From: Gambelia wislizenii
Taxonomy: Eukaryota > Chordata > Lepidosauria > Squamata > Crotaphytidae
NCBI GenBank assembly: GCA_030847615.1
Contig: JAUMIR010000004.1
Location: forward strand, 276,729,501-276,793,500
Direction of reading: 5' to 3'
DNA length: 64,000 nucleotides
Shown here one piece after another: positions 1 to 11,190 of this stretch (position 1 is its first letter; the number at the start of each line of letters is the position of its first letter). The notes beneath the pieces were generated by a model. The model saw only the letters and a list, made by a program, of their open reading frames with translations. It ran no database searches and was not told the DNA's origin. A program made the translations under genes and the position numbers.

Positions 1-322
1 AACTCATTCAAGGCCAGTCTCTATTTTTGAGAAACTTAGCAGCATGATGAGGGGGGAGTGGTCTCTATTTTGGGTGTGGCTTTCAATTGAATTTGTCATA
101 ACATTTTGAGAAGGCTTTAAAATATGGAGAAGGGGAACTATCTCTGTTTATGTGTAAATTGGCCATGAAGCATTTGGAAGGGGAATAACAGTCATAAGGA
201 AAATGTAGAGCAGTAATTAATGACAATTAATGACAACCTGAAAGCGGGGTGTCAGAGAGACACTAGTGAGATTATCCCCAAATCAAGTGATGATCAGCAT
301 TTTCATTATTGATTCAGGTAAA

Positions 323-915
323 GGAGATTATCAGACATAGCAAATATGGCATGATAACACCAAAAGAACACAAAAGGGTGCCCATATCACACAAAATTGT
401 GCTATGGTGTTATGCAGTGGTTAATAAGGCATTTTTTAAAAATTGATGGTCCAAAGCCATCAATTGATCTTCTGTGGTGTTTTTGTCCATGTTTTTGAAA
501 GCATCTGAAACCATGAACCATTCTGCCAGGATGAATACCAGCATCAATGGGTGGTCCCTGCCAGAACACGTCTGGGTGAGAATATGAAAACTGGGTACAG
601 GACATCCTTTTTATGAACCTCCCCATTTTGTGGGCAAGCTTTTAAGTGTGTTTCAGCTTGTGTGTTCGTTTTGTTTTTTAATTTAGCTGTTTTTAGACTT
701 TTACATGACCCAGCATCTTCTCGAAAACCACCGAGATCACACACCTCAGCGAACGCGGAAGTAAACAGCACTGGTGATTGTGCTCTGATAATGCTGGGGC
801 TGCTCTTTCTCATTATTACAGTGACATGTGGTAAAAAGCGTTATTGTGCTGGGACACTTATGCTTTTAAATATAGTGGGATAAGAACATTTTTAGAGGCC
901 TGTCTGATAATCTCC
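323..915. mobile_element. Non-autonomous DNA transposon, family A (complete copy)
   Basis: The two ends form a 15-bp terminal inverted repeat, GGAGATTATCAGACA on the left and its exact reverse complement on the right. About 560 bp of non-coding DNA lie between. At least four related copies occur in this window (near 16225, 32662, 42264 and 46531) and share the left end plus an internal block reading like AAGCCATCAA-TGATC...TTTTTGTGCC. Frames inside do not look coding. This is the only copy with two clean ends, so it is the best reference. The superfamily is unassigned: I could not settle the target-site duplication from the flanks. Confidence 0.75.
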
Positions 916-1004
916 AAAAGAATCACACTTATTAAATTCACATTTAAGCAAAAGAGCAAGGAATAGCTTACTTTGTTGAAAACAGTGAAAATTCAAAAAA
1001 ATCT

Positions 1005-1390
1005 TTTTTAAAAAAAATATTTATTTTGCACAGATTAATCATTTATCATACAAACATCATACAGACATGAATCGATAACATTTCCGTAAATTCCCATATA
1101 TTACAATTATTGTACCTCTTATTACATGCCTTACCATCTTGTATCCTATTATTAACTCATCTAATCTAATACATTCATACCAACCTGTCTTATTTCAACC
1201 CACTCAATCTTGCCACCTTTTTTCCTTCTTCCCCTTACATCATTGCTTCCCTCTTTAACATTTCACCACTTTCTTCTTCACCCACTTCTCTTCTCCTTCC
1301 ATCCTTCCTTCCTTACTAAACTCCCTCCCTCCTACCTTCTTATACATACACATACACTCCCACATACTAAAATTCAAAACAATCTTTATG
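1005..1390 (-). mobile_element. Possible LINE 3' UTR remnant, pyrimidine-rich
   Basis: The stretch begins with a T- and A-rich run and continues as a strongly strand-asymmetric C/T-rich sequence with almost no G for about 350 bp. Seen from the minus strand this is purine-rich DNA ending in an A-rich tail, which resembles the 3' UTR of L1-type elements in squamates. No reverse transcriptase reading is attached, so the identification is composition only. A simple low-complexity tract is the alternative. Confidence 0.3.
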
Positions 1391-3598
1391 AACTAGAATG
1401 TTGGGCTGATTAAAAATGGCATTTCAGAAGGGCAGCTGTGTTATTGACATGGATTAAAAAAAAATCCTAGTGCAAAACAGAAGGAAATTGGCTAAGTTGC
1501 ATAGTTTACAAGGAACACTAACACACTTATTGTGGCATAAGCTTTTGTGAACTGTAGTTCACTTCATCAGATACATGATTAAGATTTCAAGGCAGAAAGA
1601 CATCTGAAATGGGTTCAGATGCTCTGTAGACATGTTTTTTGCATGCACTCATCATAGGACAATGGGCAGAGTTTAATTTCAACTGCATGTTCATATTTTT
1701 GTAAGCTTGGTAGCCATCTTGTGAGGTCAATATGTCCTGGTCTAAAAATATTTTAAACAAGTGAACAGTCTAAGTAGTCATTCTGAGTGTCCAAGAGTTA
1801 TACCCATTGGCCATATTACTGTGATGTGCTTGATGACTACTTTGAGCAAACATCTTAAAACTCTCCAGACATAAGGTAGAAAGGATCACACTTTCAGACA
1901 TACACTCAACATAATCTATTATGTGATTTATAAGAAATGAAACCAGGTGTCCTTTTTTAATATTGCCTTTTAAAGAAATTATGTTGGAAGCTGTGTTTTT
2001 TTTTTTTTTAATGTGTACCAAATTGTTCTATTGCCAAGAGTAAATTGTAAGAAAAGGGAGATCAAGGAAGGGAAGCTGTCCACAGCTCTGCTGAGGTGGT
2101 TTTTTTAAAACTTAACTTGATACCTCAGGGCCAGCAGATCTGGAATTTTGTTCATCATAAGCACTGATTCATTTTGCCTAACTGTGTCATGCTTGTGAAT
2201 CCTGAGGTTAATTTGTTAGATTATTTTAATATTCATCAAAGACTTTTGGACGTCCCAAGTCTTCACAGTTTAATGTGTTCATTTATAGAGAACAGGTAGG
2301 AGAATGAAAGCTAATTAAATGATTTATTAAAAGTCTTTAATTTTTCTCTCTCCTCCCCCCCCCCTCCACTGGATAAGCTCAGCAATACTGAAGGAGGTAC
2401 AGCATACTTCTTTTACGGAAGTTTGAAATGAGTGACAGTTGTTTGTTTGCTCTCTTTGACTGAAAAATAAAGGGTCACAAGGCCTTTTGGAATAAGACTC
2501 ACATTTTGAACACAAGAGATGTGGTTGCAAAGTTAGTGAAATGAATGTTGTTTTTGTCATGCTTACAATATGATATTTTGTAATGCAATATTTTATAATT
2601 ATATCTTTGTAACATCCTAGTTTTTTTAAAAAATAATAATAATCTCAGAACAGTTGACTTTAGTCCTAGAGATGGGGTTCATGTTGTTGCTGCTACTGTT
2701 GTTGTTGCTGCTATTGATGTTGGCTATCCATTTTCTCTCTTTCTTCCTGACTCTCTTTCTTTCTTTCTCCCTTTTCCTCTCCATCGGTGGTCTACTGGGC
2801 AAAAAGTCAAGGTTGTTCTGTAGAAGGCTTGTAAATGTGGATAGCAAGTTTTCCATGACTGAGATCCTATACTGGGACTACTTAACATAAATATCTACAT
2901 GTGGATTTAAACATTAATTTTGCTACTCAGCCCTTGTGTTGAATGAAAATATTGCACAACTGAATGAAAACAGAAAATATACAACTGAATGAACAACCAA
3001 ATGTTCATCAAATGTGCCATGTGCATCCATGTGCAATAATTACAGCACATGCACAACTCCATATCAGTTGAATATGTCCTTTCCCAAAATGTCCACCTGG
3101 TTTCATGGGGGACTTAGGTGTGTGTAAGATACCACAGGATTCTAGCCCTTTAATAAAGACACTTAAAGGGTAAAGAGCCTAGCGCATGATCTAATCAAGT
3201 AGCTTCATACTTCCATGACCAGTTACCAGGTACTGACAAAGCGACAGTAGAGACCCTGGAACCATTCATGTTCAATTTCCTTTAGAGTTTAGTTGGATAC
3301 TCTGTTTTTATGGTGATGTCCCACAAATGAAAGAACCTTGGTTTATTCCACTGGTTGCTTAAGTATTTTCCTGCTTTTCTATTTTTCTGTTAATCTGCAA
3401 ACTGACATCCTGATTCTACAGTGTACAAGCAAACAGACAAACTTTCAGAACAGGTATTTCATGTAAAAGGCTCCATTTTCTATATTAAGTCATGGGGTTA
3501 TCCCTTTCCATAGTAGCAACTATGTAGTTTTTTAGGAGCTGCATTTTAATATTATATTTCTTTTTATGGGTAGGTTTCTATTTTTTAACACTTTTTAT
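1391..3598. other. Single-copy AT-rich DNA, no gene seen
   Basis: No repeat family or coding exon was recognised. It holds a poly-T run near 1997, a C-run near 2350, and a GTT/GCT-rich to CTTT-rich stretch at about 2680-2785 that creates long Leu/Phe-rich chance frames on one strand and Asn/Lys-rich ones on the other. Confidence 0.5.
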
Positions 3599-3671
3599 TA
3601 ATAGGTTTTCCATAGTTTTTTTCAGGGCTGTGAGGCCATGTTCTGGAAGAGTTTCTTTCTGATGTTTCGCC
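3599..3671 (-). mobile_element. Penelope-like terminal repeat fragment
   Basis: Read on the minus strand this 73-bp piece contains the block common to Penelope-like terminal repeats in squamates (gaaac-TCAG followed by AACATGGCCT-CACAGCC and a purine run). It abuts, in the same orientation, the longer terminal repeat copy that follows, so it is either a partial tandem terminal repeat or the relic of an older copy. Confidence 0.5.
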
Positions 3672-3960
3672 TTAATAAAAAGTGAAGTCAAAGGCTTTCA
3701 TAGCTGGCATCCATAGGCTTTCCATGGTTTTTTTCCAAGCTATGAGGCCGTGTTCTCAGAGTTTATTTCTGACATTTCATCTGTATCCGTGACTGGCATC
3801 TTCAGAGAATGGTTGGATAGGAGTGAGTGTGGGGTTTATGTACTGTGAACCCCTGTTGGAGAGGATATGTAAATTTGTGTATTTGTATGGCTAGTTTCTG
3901 GGGGGAGATATGCAAGGAGGATTAGTGTCTGTTTGGCTAATGGTCCACTGTCTGCTGGAA
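3672..3960 (-). mobile_element. Penelope-like element, left inverted terminal repeat
   Basis: This block is the reverse complement, with scattered mismatches, of the segment at about 5052-5337. Both arms are about 286-289 bp and run from a TTAATAAAAAGTGAAGTC edge on the outside to CTGTTTGGCTAATGGTCCA on the inside. Inverted and tandem terminal repeats are a known property of Penelope-like elements. The inner edge meets the CR1 3' end exactly. Confidence 0.7.
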
Positions 3961-4595
3961 ATCATAGAATCATAGAATTGTAGAGTTGGAAGAGACCACA
4001 AGGGCCATCCAGTCCAACCCCCTGCCATGCAGGAAATCATGATCAAAGCATCCCTGACAGATGGCCATCCAGCCTCTGTTTAAAGACCTCCAAGGAAGGA
4101 GACCCTACCACGCTCCACGGTCCGAGGGAGTGTGTTCCACTGCCGAACAGCTCTTACTGTCAGAAAGTTCCTCCTAATGTTGAGGTGGAATCTCTCTTCC
4201 TGGAGCTTGCATCCATTGTTCCGTGTTCTAGTCTTTGGAGCAGCAGAAAACAAGCTTGCTCCATCCTCAAATGGAGGATCCCCATCCTCCTTTAAATACT
4301 TAAACAGGACTATCATATCGCCCCTTAACCGTCTTTTTTCCAGGCTAAACATACCCAGCTCCCTAAGTCTTTCCTCATAAGACATGGTTTCCAGACCTTT
4401 CACCATTTTAGTCATCCTTCTCTGGACACGCTCCAATTTGTCAATATCCTTTTTGAATTGTGGTGCCCAGAACTGGACACAGTGTTCTAGGTGAGGCCTG
4501 ACTAAGGCAGAATAGAGTGGCACTATTAATTCCCTTGATATAGACACTATATAGACATTGGCTTTTTTAGCTGCCGCATCACACTGTTGACCATG
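3961..4595 (-). mobile_element. CR1 LINE, 5'-truncated 3' end
   Basis: On the minus strand this encodes the C-terminal part of a CR1 reverse transcriptase polyprotein, with the hallmark run [15 protein letters not shown], then [12 protein letters not shown] and an FHLNIRRNF...[11 protein letters not shown] tail. It is followed by the CR1 3' end with its short ATTCTATGATT-type terminal repeats (plus strand AATCATAGAATCATAG). A 196-residue frame is still open, which suggests a fairly young copy. The 5' end is lost near 4595, the usual result of incomplete reverse transcription. It separates the left terminal repeat of the Penelope-like element from its coding part. Confidence 0.9.
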
Positions 4596-4596
4596 C

Positions 4597-5051
4597 ATGC
4601 CCACCATACTATGCAGCTGTGGACAAGTGTACATAGGGACCACTAAACGCAGTGTGCAAACACGATTCAAGGAACATGAGAGACACTGCAGACTGGGCCA
4701 GCCAGAAAAATCAGCAGTAGCAGATCATGTTATAAACCAACCTGGACACAAAATGTTCTGTATTTGAAGATTATGAGGAATTCTTTTTTTTTTCCTTAAT
4801 AAAAAATAATATATAAAAAATAAACCAACCTGGACACAAAATGTTATTTAAAAACACCAAAATTCTGGACCAGGCTAACAATTATTATGTCAGAATGCAC
4901 AGAGAAGCTATTGAAATCCACAAACACCTGGACAACATCAACAGGAAAGAAGAAACCCTAAAAGTAAACAAAATCTGGCCCCCAGTCTTGAAAAACACTA
5001 AAATCAAAACTCAACACATGCAAATAAACTCCACCCAGGAACAGGGGGATT
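4597..5051 (+). pseudogene. Penelope-like element ORF, GIY-YIG endonuclease fragment (broken)
   Basis: The plus strand from about 4606 reads [19 protein letters not shown] and then a [20 protein letters not shown] segment. This matches the YIG half of the GIY-YIG nuclease domain, with the conserved arginine after it, that ends Penelope-like reverse transcriptases. After an interruption it resumes at 4841 with KILDQANNYYVRMHREAIEI and a HKHLDNINRKEE tail, also typical of the family C-terminus. Everything upstream, including the reverse transcriptase, is missing. A 24-bp segment is present twice around a short AT-rich insert at 4760-4821, which breaks the frame. It is a dead relic. Confidence 0.8.
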
Positions 5052-5337
5052 TCCAACATACAATGGACCATTAGCCAAACAGACACTAATAATCCTTGCA
5101 TATCTTCACCCAGAAACTAGCCATTCAAATACACAAATTTACACATCCTCTCCAACAGGGGCTCACAGTATATAAACCCACACTCACTCCTATCCAACCA
5201 TTCTCTGAAGATGCCAGCCATGGATGCAGAGGAAATGTCAGAAATAAACTCTGAGAACACGGCCTCATAGCTCGGGAAAAAACCATGGAAACCCTATGGA
5301 TGCCAGCTATGAAAGCCTTCGACTTCACTTTTTATTA
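5052..5337 (+). mobile_element. Penelope-like element, right terminal repeat
   Basis: It directly follows the broken nuclease frame and is the inverted partner of 3672-3960. It carries the widespread Penelope terminal-repeat motif (GATGCCAGCCATGGATGCAG, then GAAATGTCAG and GAACACGGCCTCATAGC). Confidence 0.75.
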
Positions 5338-5644
5338 AATTTTCAAAAAAGAAAACAAACCAGAATAAAAAAAATCTATTTTTTTTTAAAGAACTTACCA
5401 CAAGTTGCTTGGAGCTGATTTGTAAAGAAAAGCAGGAAATTTCAAACAAACCTTAAGTTTTTGAAAGAGCCTAGCATATTAGTATCTGGCACAATATGGG
5501 AAGTGAAAAAGTGATATTACTGCCCTCATGAATTAACAAAAATAAGAGGCATTGGTTGTTTTTGTGTATGTACATTTGCCTCTACGCATGCACACAGAAA
5601 CATATGTTTTATGGGTCAGAAGCAGAAACTGGTAAAATTACTTA

Positions 5645-5893
5645 AAGTCGGCCCTCCATATCCACAGATTCTGCATCCACAGATTCCACCATCCGCAGCT
5701 TGGAAATATTGCAAAATAAATAAATAAATAAATAAATAAATAAATCCAAAGAGCAAACCTTGCTCTTCCCTGTTATACAGACGGGACACCATTTTACTAT
5801 CCCATTGCATATAATAAAACTTGAGCATCCACAGATTTTGGTATGTGGGGGGAGTATTGGAACAAAACCCAAGTGTATACCAAGGGTCCACTG
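5645..5893. mobile_element. Tigger/pogo-like MITE
   Basis: The left end carries GTCGGCCCTCCATATCCACAG and the right end GGGTCCACTG, degenerate versions of the CAGT-GNCCCTC termini of Tigger-type mariner relatives. The element is flanked by TA on both sides, the expected target duplication. An internal (AAAT)n run at 5716-5745 has expanded. The interior matches the other Tigger copies at 19688, 34415 and 54395 (a TTGGAAATATT block, then GGGACACCATTTT and CCCATTGCATATAAT). Confidence 0.75.
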
Positions 5894-6109
5894 TATTTGG
5901 ATACAGGTTGACAGGGTGCTGTGATGAATGGGGAATTCTGGGAGCTGTATGCCAAATAAGTAACTTTCTCAGGCTTTCTTCAGAATAAACATGGGACTGT
6001 TTCAAGATTCAGTACCGAGTTCAAGATTTAGGGTGCTAGTATGTACGATGGACACTGACACAGCAGGCCCAATGGAGGCAACACATTAAAAACAATGCTT
6101 TACTTCTTT

Positions 6110-6620
6110 TTGTTACTTTTTTACATTAATGAGGGGCAACATTGTTACTAATGAACATTTTAATAAATATAAGGCCAATATTAGCTTCCCCCTCCCACAA
6201 TGAATAACATTCGCTTATTATTATCCCCCCCCCTTTTTTTAAATATTTTCAAATATTTTCTTTCCCTCCCTAGTGGGGTGGTGGTTAAAAAATTAACACT
6301 GGCAGAAATACATTAATAATTAATTTAGATTACTTGTTGCTCATGAATGACACATTAGCCATAAAAATTAATGACCAAGAGGTAATCACTTGCTTTTTAA
6401 AAGTAGCATTTTGAAGCTGCAGCCAATTCAGCAAGAGGAATTCACTGCATCAGTGTGTGTTGAATTTAGCTTTTGGTATTTTTTTTTCATCCTCAAATGG
6501 AATGTCAAAAAAGACATTCCAAAAAAGAAACTACTTAACCATTCTGTTCTCTTTATTTCAAGCACTAGTAGAAAGCATTAATGACACTAATTCATTAGGC
6601 TTTGGTCCATAAATTTCAGT
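6110..6620. promoter_or_regulatory. Candidate conserved non-coding element
   Basis: A repeat-free block dense in homeodomain-type cores: TTAATAATTAATTTAGATTA near 6313 and AAAATTAATGACC near 6364, with several further ATTA/TAAT cores. The balanced, non-repetitive look and lack of open exons resemble conserved enhancers near developmental genes. No alignment could be run, so this is inference. Confidence 0.3.
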
Positions 6621-7152
6621 CTTGGCTTGAACTGACTGTAATATCCCTTCGATATAGTAATATTAAATTTTTAGAGCTGTTTGAGCAAGCATGCTGTATG
6701 CCTATGTTGGCATGTGATCCAAGGCTACTATTCTATCTTCATAGGATTCATGACAAACCAACAGATCCAGCAAAGATGCTGCTGAATATCATAGTTTATT
6801 ACACTCCTCTTACAAGTAAGGAGTACTGACCAGCAGTGAAAATCAGCTTCACAATGAGCAATCTTCAAGGTGATTTTATCACATGGGTTGACAACAGTAC
6901 TGGCATCTGTCACAATCTCTGTCCTTACCTGGCTGCCCAGGACAATGAAGACACTCATCCTCATTCACAGCATGGAAGTGTGGTGTCCACTGTACCTTCT
7001 TCAGCCCCTCTTAAAGAGTAGGAAATACAGAGTAATATTAGATCAATTGCTTTCCCTCTAACACTCAGGCCTGGGCCAGCCCATACAATTGCCATTTCCA
7101 GTTATCATTATTTCTGAGAGTTAACCAGCTCAGGGCATGCTTATCTGATTCT

Positions 7153-7808
7153 TTGGCAGTACACAGTCATTGTTGTGGGCCAACAGGTAGATGGCAAGTA
7201 GAGGGTGAGGAGATTACTCCAGAAATGTTTCCCAAACTACAGCACCAATTAACAGGGAATTTTGTATACTTAGACTCAGTCATTAATCAAAATGGAGATG
7301 TTAGTCAAGTCATCATAAGAAGCCTAAGACTTGGAAGGACATGAAGGAACTAGATATGATCCTCAAGTGCAAAGATAGACCAGTAGATACCAAAGTAAGA
7401 ATCATCCATGCCACACTGTTTCTGATTCCTATGTATGGGTGTGAAAGCTGGACAGTAATGAAAGGTGACAGGAAGAAAATCAGCACATTTGGGATGTGGT
7501 GCCGAAAGAGATTTCTACAGATACCACAGACTGCTAAAAAGACAAACGAAAGGGTCCTAGAGCAAATAAGGACTGAAATCTCACTAGAAGTGAAGATGAC
7601 TAAACTGAAGCTGTTGTACTTTGAACATACCGTGAGACACTATGACTCAATGGTAAAGATGATAATGTTCAGCAAAGTGGAAGGCAGTGGGGAAAGAAGT
7701 AGATTGATTCAGTCAAGAAAGCCAGAGCCCTGAGTTTGCAAGACCTGAGCAAGGCATTTGATGACCAGGGCTCTTGGAGGTCTCTCATTCATCGGATCAC
7801 CATAATTT
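7153..7808 (+). pseudogene. Bov-B (RTE clade) LINE, 3' end, frameshifted
   Basis: Two adjoining frames give the C-terminal part of the Bov-B reverse transcriptase protein. The first, ending at 7344, has GPTGRWQVEGEEI and FVYLDSVINQNGDVSQ. The second, 7341-7733, has MKELDMILKCKDRPVDTKVR, then MYGCESWTV and LKLLYFEHTVRHYDSM. The tail at about 7762-7808 (GGCTCTTGGAGGTCTC...GATCACCATAA) is the matching 3' end. A frameshift at about 7341 and a stop at 7731 show it is dead. Bov-B is abundant in squamates and in some mammals. Confidence 0.88.
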
Positions 7809-8011
7809 GAAATTAAATTGACAGCAAATAATATCAATGGAGAAGAACTCCAACTTGAAATTAGAGATGGGGAGACTTCCTTCTGTCTGGGAAAAGGAAG
7901 AGGGAAAGGGAGATTTCTTCCATTCCCAATTCCATCAGAACTTCATTAAGATGAATCTATCTTGCCATCTACTACTTAGGCCAAACTCCACATTACTTAT
8001 ACTTTAGCCTA

Positions 8012-8285
8012 GGGATGGGCAACTGTTGGGGGTGTGGGGACTGCATTAGTCCCCCAAGAAACCTTGGAGGTACCTAATCCTGCTACAACCCCCACCCAAA
8101 AATCTGATATATATTTTTGCCTCCAAATGCCCACCAACACCCACTAAGGGACATGAAGGGCAATTTCACCATGGTTTTGGCCCTCTCAGAGCAAACCCTT
8201 TTCCCAATATGAAGTGACTTTGAAATCACTTCCAGCACTCATTTTTGGTGCTCCCTGGGCCATTTTAGAATCAGGAGAGTCCTGA
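8012..8285. mobile_element. hAT (Charlie-like) transposon fragment
   Basis: The left edge TAGGGATGGGCAACTGTTGG resembles the CAGGGGTGGGCAA-type terminus of Charlie-like hAT elements. The following sequence has the C-rich, non-coding look of their non-autonomous relatives. I could not find a partner right end, so the right boundary is a guess. Confidence 0.4.
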
Positions 8286-9240
8286 AAAGTTTCCAACTGT
8301 TAAAGTCACACCATCCCCAGACAACAACTATATTAAGATTTTGTAGTCCTGGGGGGGGGGGGGAATACAGGTTAGGAGAAAGTTTAGAACAATAAAAAAG
8401 AGCACCTTTGAATGCCAATAACAAAATGTGGCTTTAAGGTCAACAGTGACAACCTCTGTGCTGTAAATACTATGGTCAGTTGTGTAAACTAACATGTTAT
8501 ATAATGAAATAATCAGTGAAACTTTATCTAACCAAACAATTTCAATTATTAGTGTCAGTGGCAATGAATTAATCTCTCAATTTCTAATGTTTAGGATTAC
8601 TGAATCAATTTTGGAACATAACATTCTAAGCTCTACTTCTGGTTCAGTGGCATGCCAATAAATTGTAGCATTAGCCTAGGCAATATTTTCAGTGACCATA
8701 TTAGCATGCCCTATGTTTTATTCTTCCTTTTACATTTCTTGCAACTTCAAAATTTTGTTAGATTATACAAGGATTTCAATGAATTTTTCATTGCTTTGTT
8801 TCCCTCCCCCCCCACCTTGCAGATATAATGTATCTGTGAATTGCAAGAGAAAAACAGTTCACTGATACTGCAATGGCTAAGTACCTAAGGCAAGATGATG
8901 CATTTGCAGTGTAAAGATTTGTACTCATATTTCATGTAATCTTGGTTAAAATCAGTTTTTGTAAAGGTCTGCCATATTCCAGAACTGCCTGTCTAATGTC
9001 AAGACAGAAGCATATTATGAAGGAAATGATTTGTCTCAGAACCACATATATTCTACTATTCTCCTTCCAAAATAGGAGAGAAAAAGATCTCAGCTGGTCT
9101 ACTTATCCTGGTAAACTAAGTATACTGGGCATTAGACTTACAAATAAATGACAAGTGGATAAACCAGATGTTTTCCAGCAACGAAAAGGAGATTGAATAC
9201 TAGGCTGCCTGGACTACCTCATATTGATTTGATAACTAGC
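8286..9240. other. Single-copy DNA, no gene seen
   Basis: No repeat or exon was recognised. A G-run occurs at about 8351-8363 and a C-run near 8805. Confidence 0.45.
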
Positions 9241-9990
9241 CCATATGTCAACTATTTCTGGAAATGTGTTTCCCTGTATGAAAGCAACTCCAAATTGCTA
9301 GCAAGTAAAACGACACCTGGGAAAGCAGCCAAACTCCAGTGATAATTAATTAGGAAGAGCAAGCAAAGTTCCGTTTCTTGGAAAGGCAGCAATACAGGCA
9401 AAAGGCACACAGAGAAGAGTCCAGAATACAGTCCAAAGGTCAAGCCTTACAGAAGGCAGTATAAGCCAGGAGTCAGTCCATAGATCAGTAGGATCAGGCA
9501 ACAGGGTCATCAGGAACAGTCCAAGGTCAAGGCACACAGCAAGGCAGCAAGGATTCAGGCACCAAAGGCAGCAGGAAGCTTTCTCCAGGGAAGTCAGTTG
9601 ATCTCTGAGAAAGGCTCCATTGCCTCTCCCAGCCTATATAAAGCAATTAAGGCCTTGCCAGGTGTTTCTTAATGAACAAGTTCCTCTCATAAATTCTCAG
9701 AGATTTCCTTTGAGCCTCTTTTTGCGCTCGGTGCTGTGTATGCAATGGTGGAGATAAGTCTCTCTCCTCTTCTTTATCCTTATCCAAGTGGGGAGGACTC
9801 TCTGCTGGGACTGATGCCAACCCACTTGGACCAGGCTCTTCCTCTGCTTGAGCCTCTAGGTTGGCAGGGTTCCCTGCTGGCACAGGTGTAGATAAACCTG
9901 TGCCAGGGTCCCAAGGGCTGTTCCCTGCCATGTCCTCCTCTTCCTCTGACTCTACAGCCTCATCAGGCTCCTGGGGCATGACATTCCCTC
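9241..9990 (-). mobile_element. Probable LTR retrotransposon 3' part (polyprotein tail plus LTR-like region)
   Basis: The minus strand has a 110-residue open frame (9979 to 9647). It is rich in Glu, Pro and Ser and ends in a basic stretch KEAQRKSLRIYERNLFIKKH, the kind of tail seen after integrase in some Ty3/Gypsy polyproteins. Beyond the stop the minus strand has a TATATAGG box near 9640 and a long run of CCTTGGACTGTTCCTG-like CT/TG-rich repeats, which resembles the R-U5 part of squamate Gypsy LTRs. No second LTR, primer site or integrase core was seen, so the class is tentative. Confidence 0.4.
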
Positions 9991-10588
9991 AGGTCACTTC
10001 TCAGTTGATTCATTGGTCACCTACCTCTTCATACATTCTTTTGGATTTATTTATTGCATTGGTTAGTGGGAACTGTGTGGTGTGGAATACCCTTTCCTTT
10101 TTCAAAGACCTTGGTGTGAGAGAAGTTGGAGCGAGGAGAGGAACATTTAGAGGAAAACTTATAAGGTGATGCCAACACGAGTTGAACAATGCTCTTTCTG
10201 ACTCTGTTGGAGGAGGGACATTGCAAGCTTGTTTTGTTAAAAGCAGAAAGCTCTAAGAGCAGGTAGCAGATTAAGTGGGCCTGCATATTGGAGCATCAGT
10301 CTAGGCCATATCTCTGTGGCCATTGCAGTGTACTATGCCCCCCTTTCCTTTTAAATCTTCTGCCATTCCTTTTTAGAGACACTATTCTACTCAATCATAG
10401 AATGGACAATAGTACATAGCAAGGACACTAATATGATTTTATGTACAGTATATGTTTTGGGGGAATGGAGAGCAGCCCAATGGAAATTTCACATGAAGGA
10501 CAGCCTTGGTCTACCTGTACTGTTTGAGGCAGATCCATTTCTTGATTTAGACCAAGTTTGTTAGAATGTATGTATTAAATGTATACCC

Positions 10589-11190
10589 TGGGCCCATCTA
10601 CACGAGGGGAAAAAAAATCTAAAATACCTCATAGTATTGGCATCTCGCAGCAGGAGCAACATGTCTAAATGCTTTGTCCAGCCTCGGAAGCCCCCATAGG
10701 CCTTGCATTCCTGATGGTGGCTGTGAGTGATTTACTTGTGTTAGTTCTTCACCACCACCAGTTGTTTTTTTAAAGTCATCCCAAAGAGTGCTGGTGCAAT
10801 GGGGCAATTCTCCAATTTTATAAGAATGCAAAACAGAAAATATTGATCCTTTTTATCATCTCAGCGAGCGATCACTAAGGCGAGAATCCAACATGGCGGC
10901 AGAGGGTGCTTGCCGTCTTAGCAAGCCCCACCCCCACTCTCACCCAGCCAATCAGCTTTGTGCTTCCCTTCAAGGTTTGTATTGTTCAATAGTCCAAATG
11001 AGCAAAAATGCACACCCACCTGGCAGTTTGTGAAAAAATACAGGGAGATCTGTGAAGGCTTTTACCCCATTGTTTTTGCCATTTGAGTCCCTTTCCTTCT
11101 GAATAGTGTGGATTGGTGCTGGATCCTGTTTAGACAGGTAGGATTCCCAGAGAATTCCATGAGGGGTATTTTCATTATTTAGATGGGCTC
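10589..11190. mobile_element. Non-autonomous DNA transposon, family B-like (about 600 bp)
   Basis: The left end GGGCCCATCTACACGAGGGG and the reverse complement of the right end (GGAGCCCATCTAAATAATG) form a degenerate terminal repeat. Similar ends occur on the copies at about 21703 and 33264. The middle, about 10860-10935, is GC-rich with several CpG dinucleotides. No protein was recognised. Confidence 0.45.

Noticed and set aside
4132..4380. Plus-strand 82-residue open frame
   Set aside because: It is the antisense of the CR1 reverse transcriptase frame on the minus strand.
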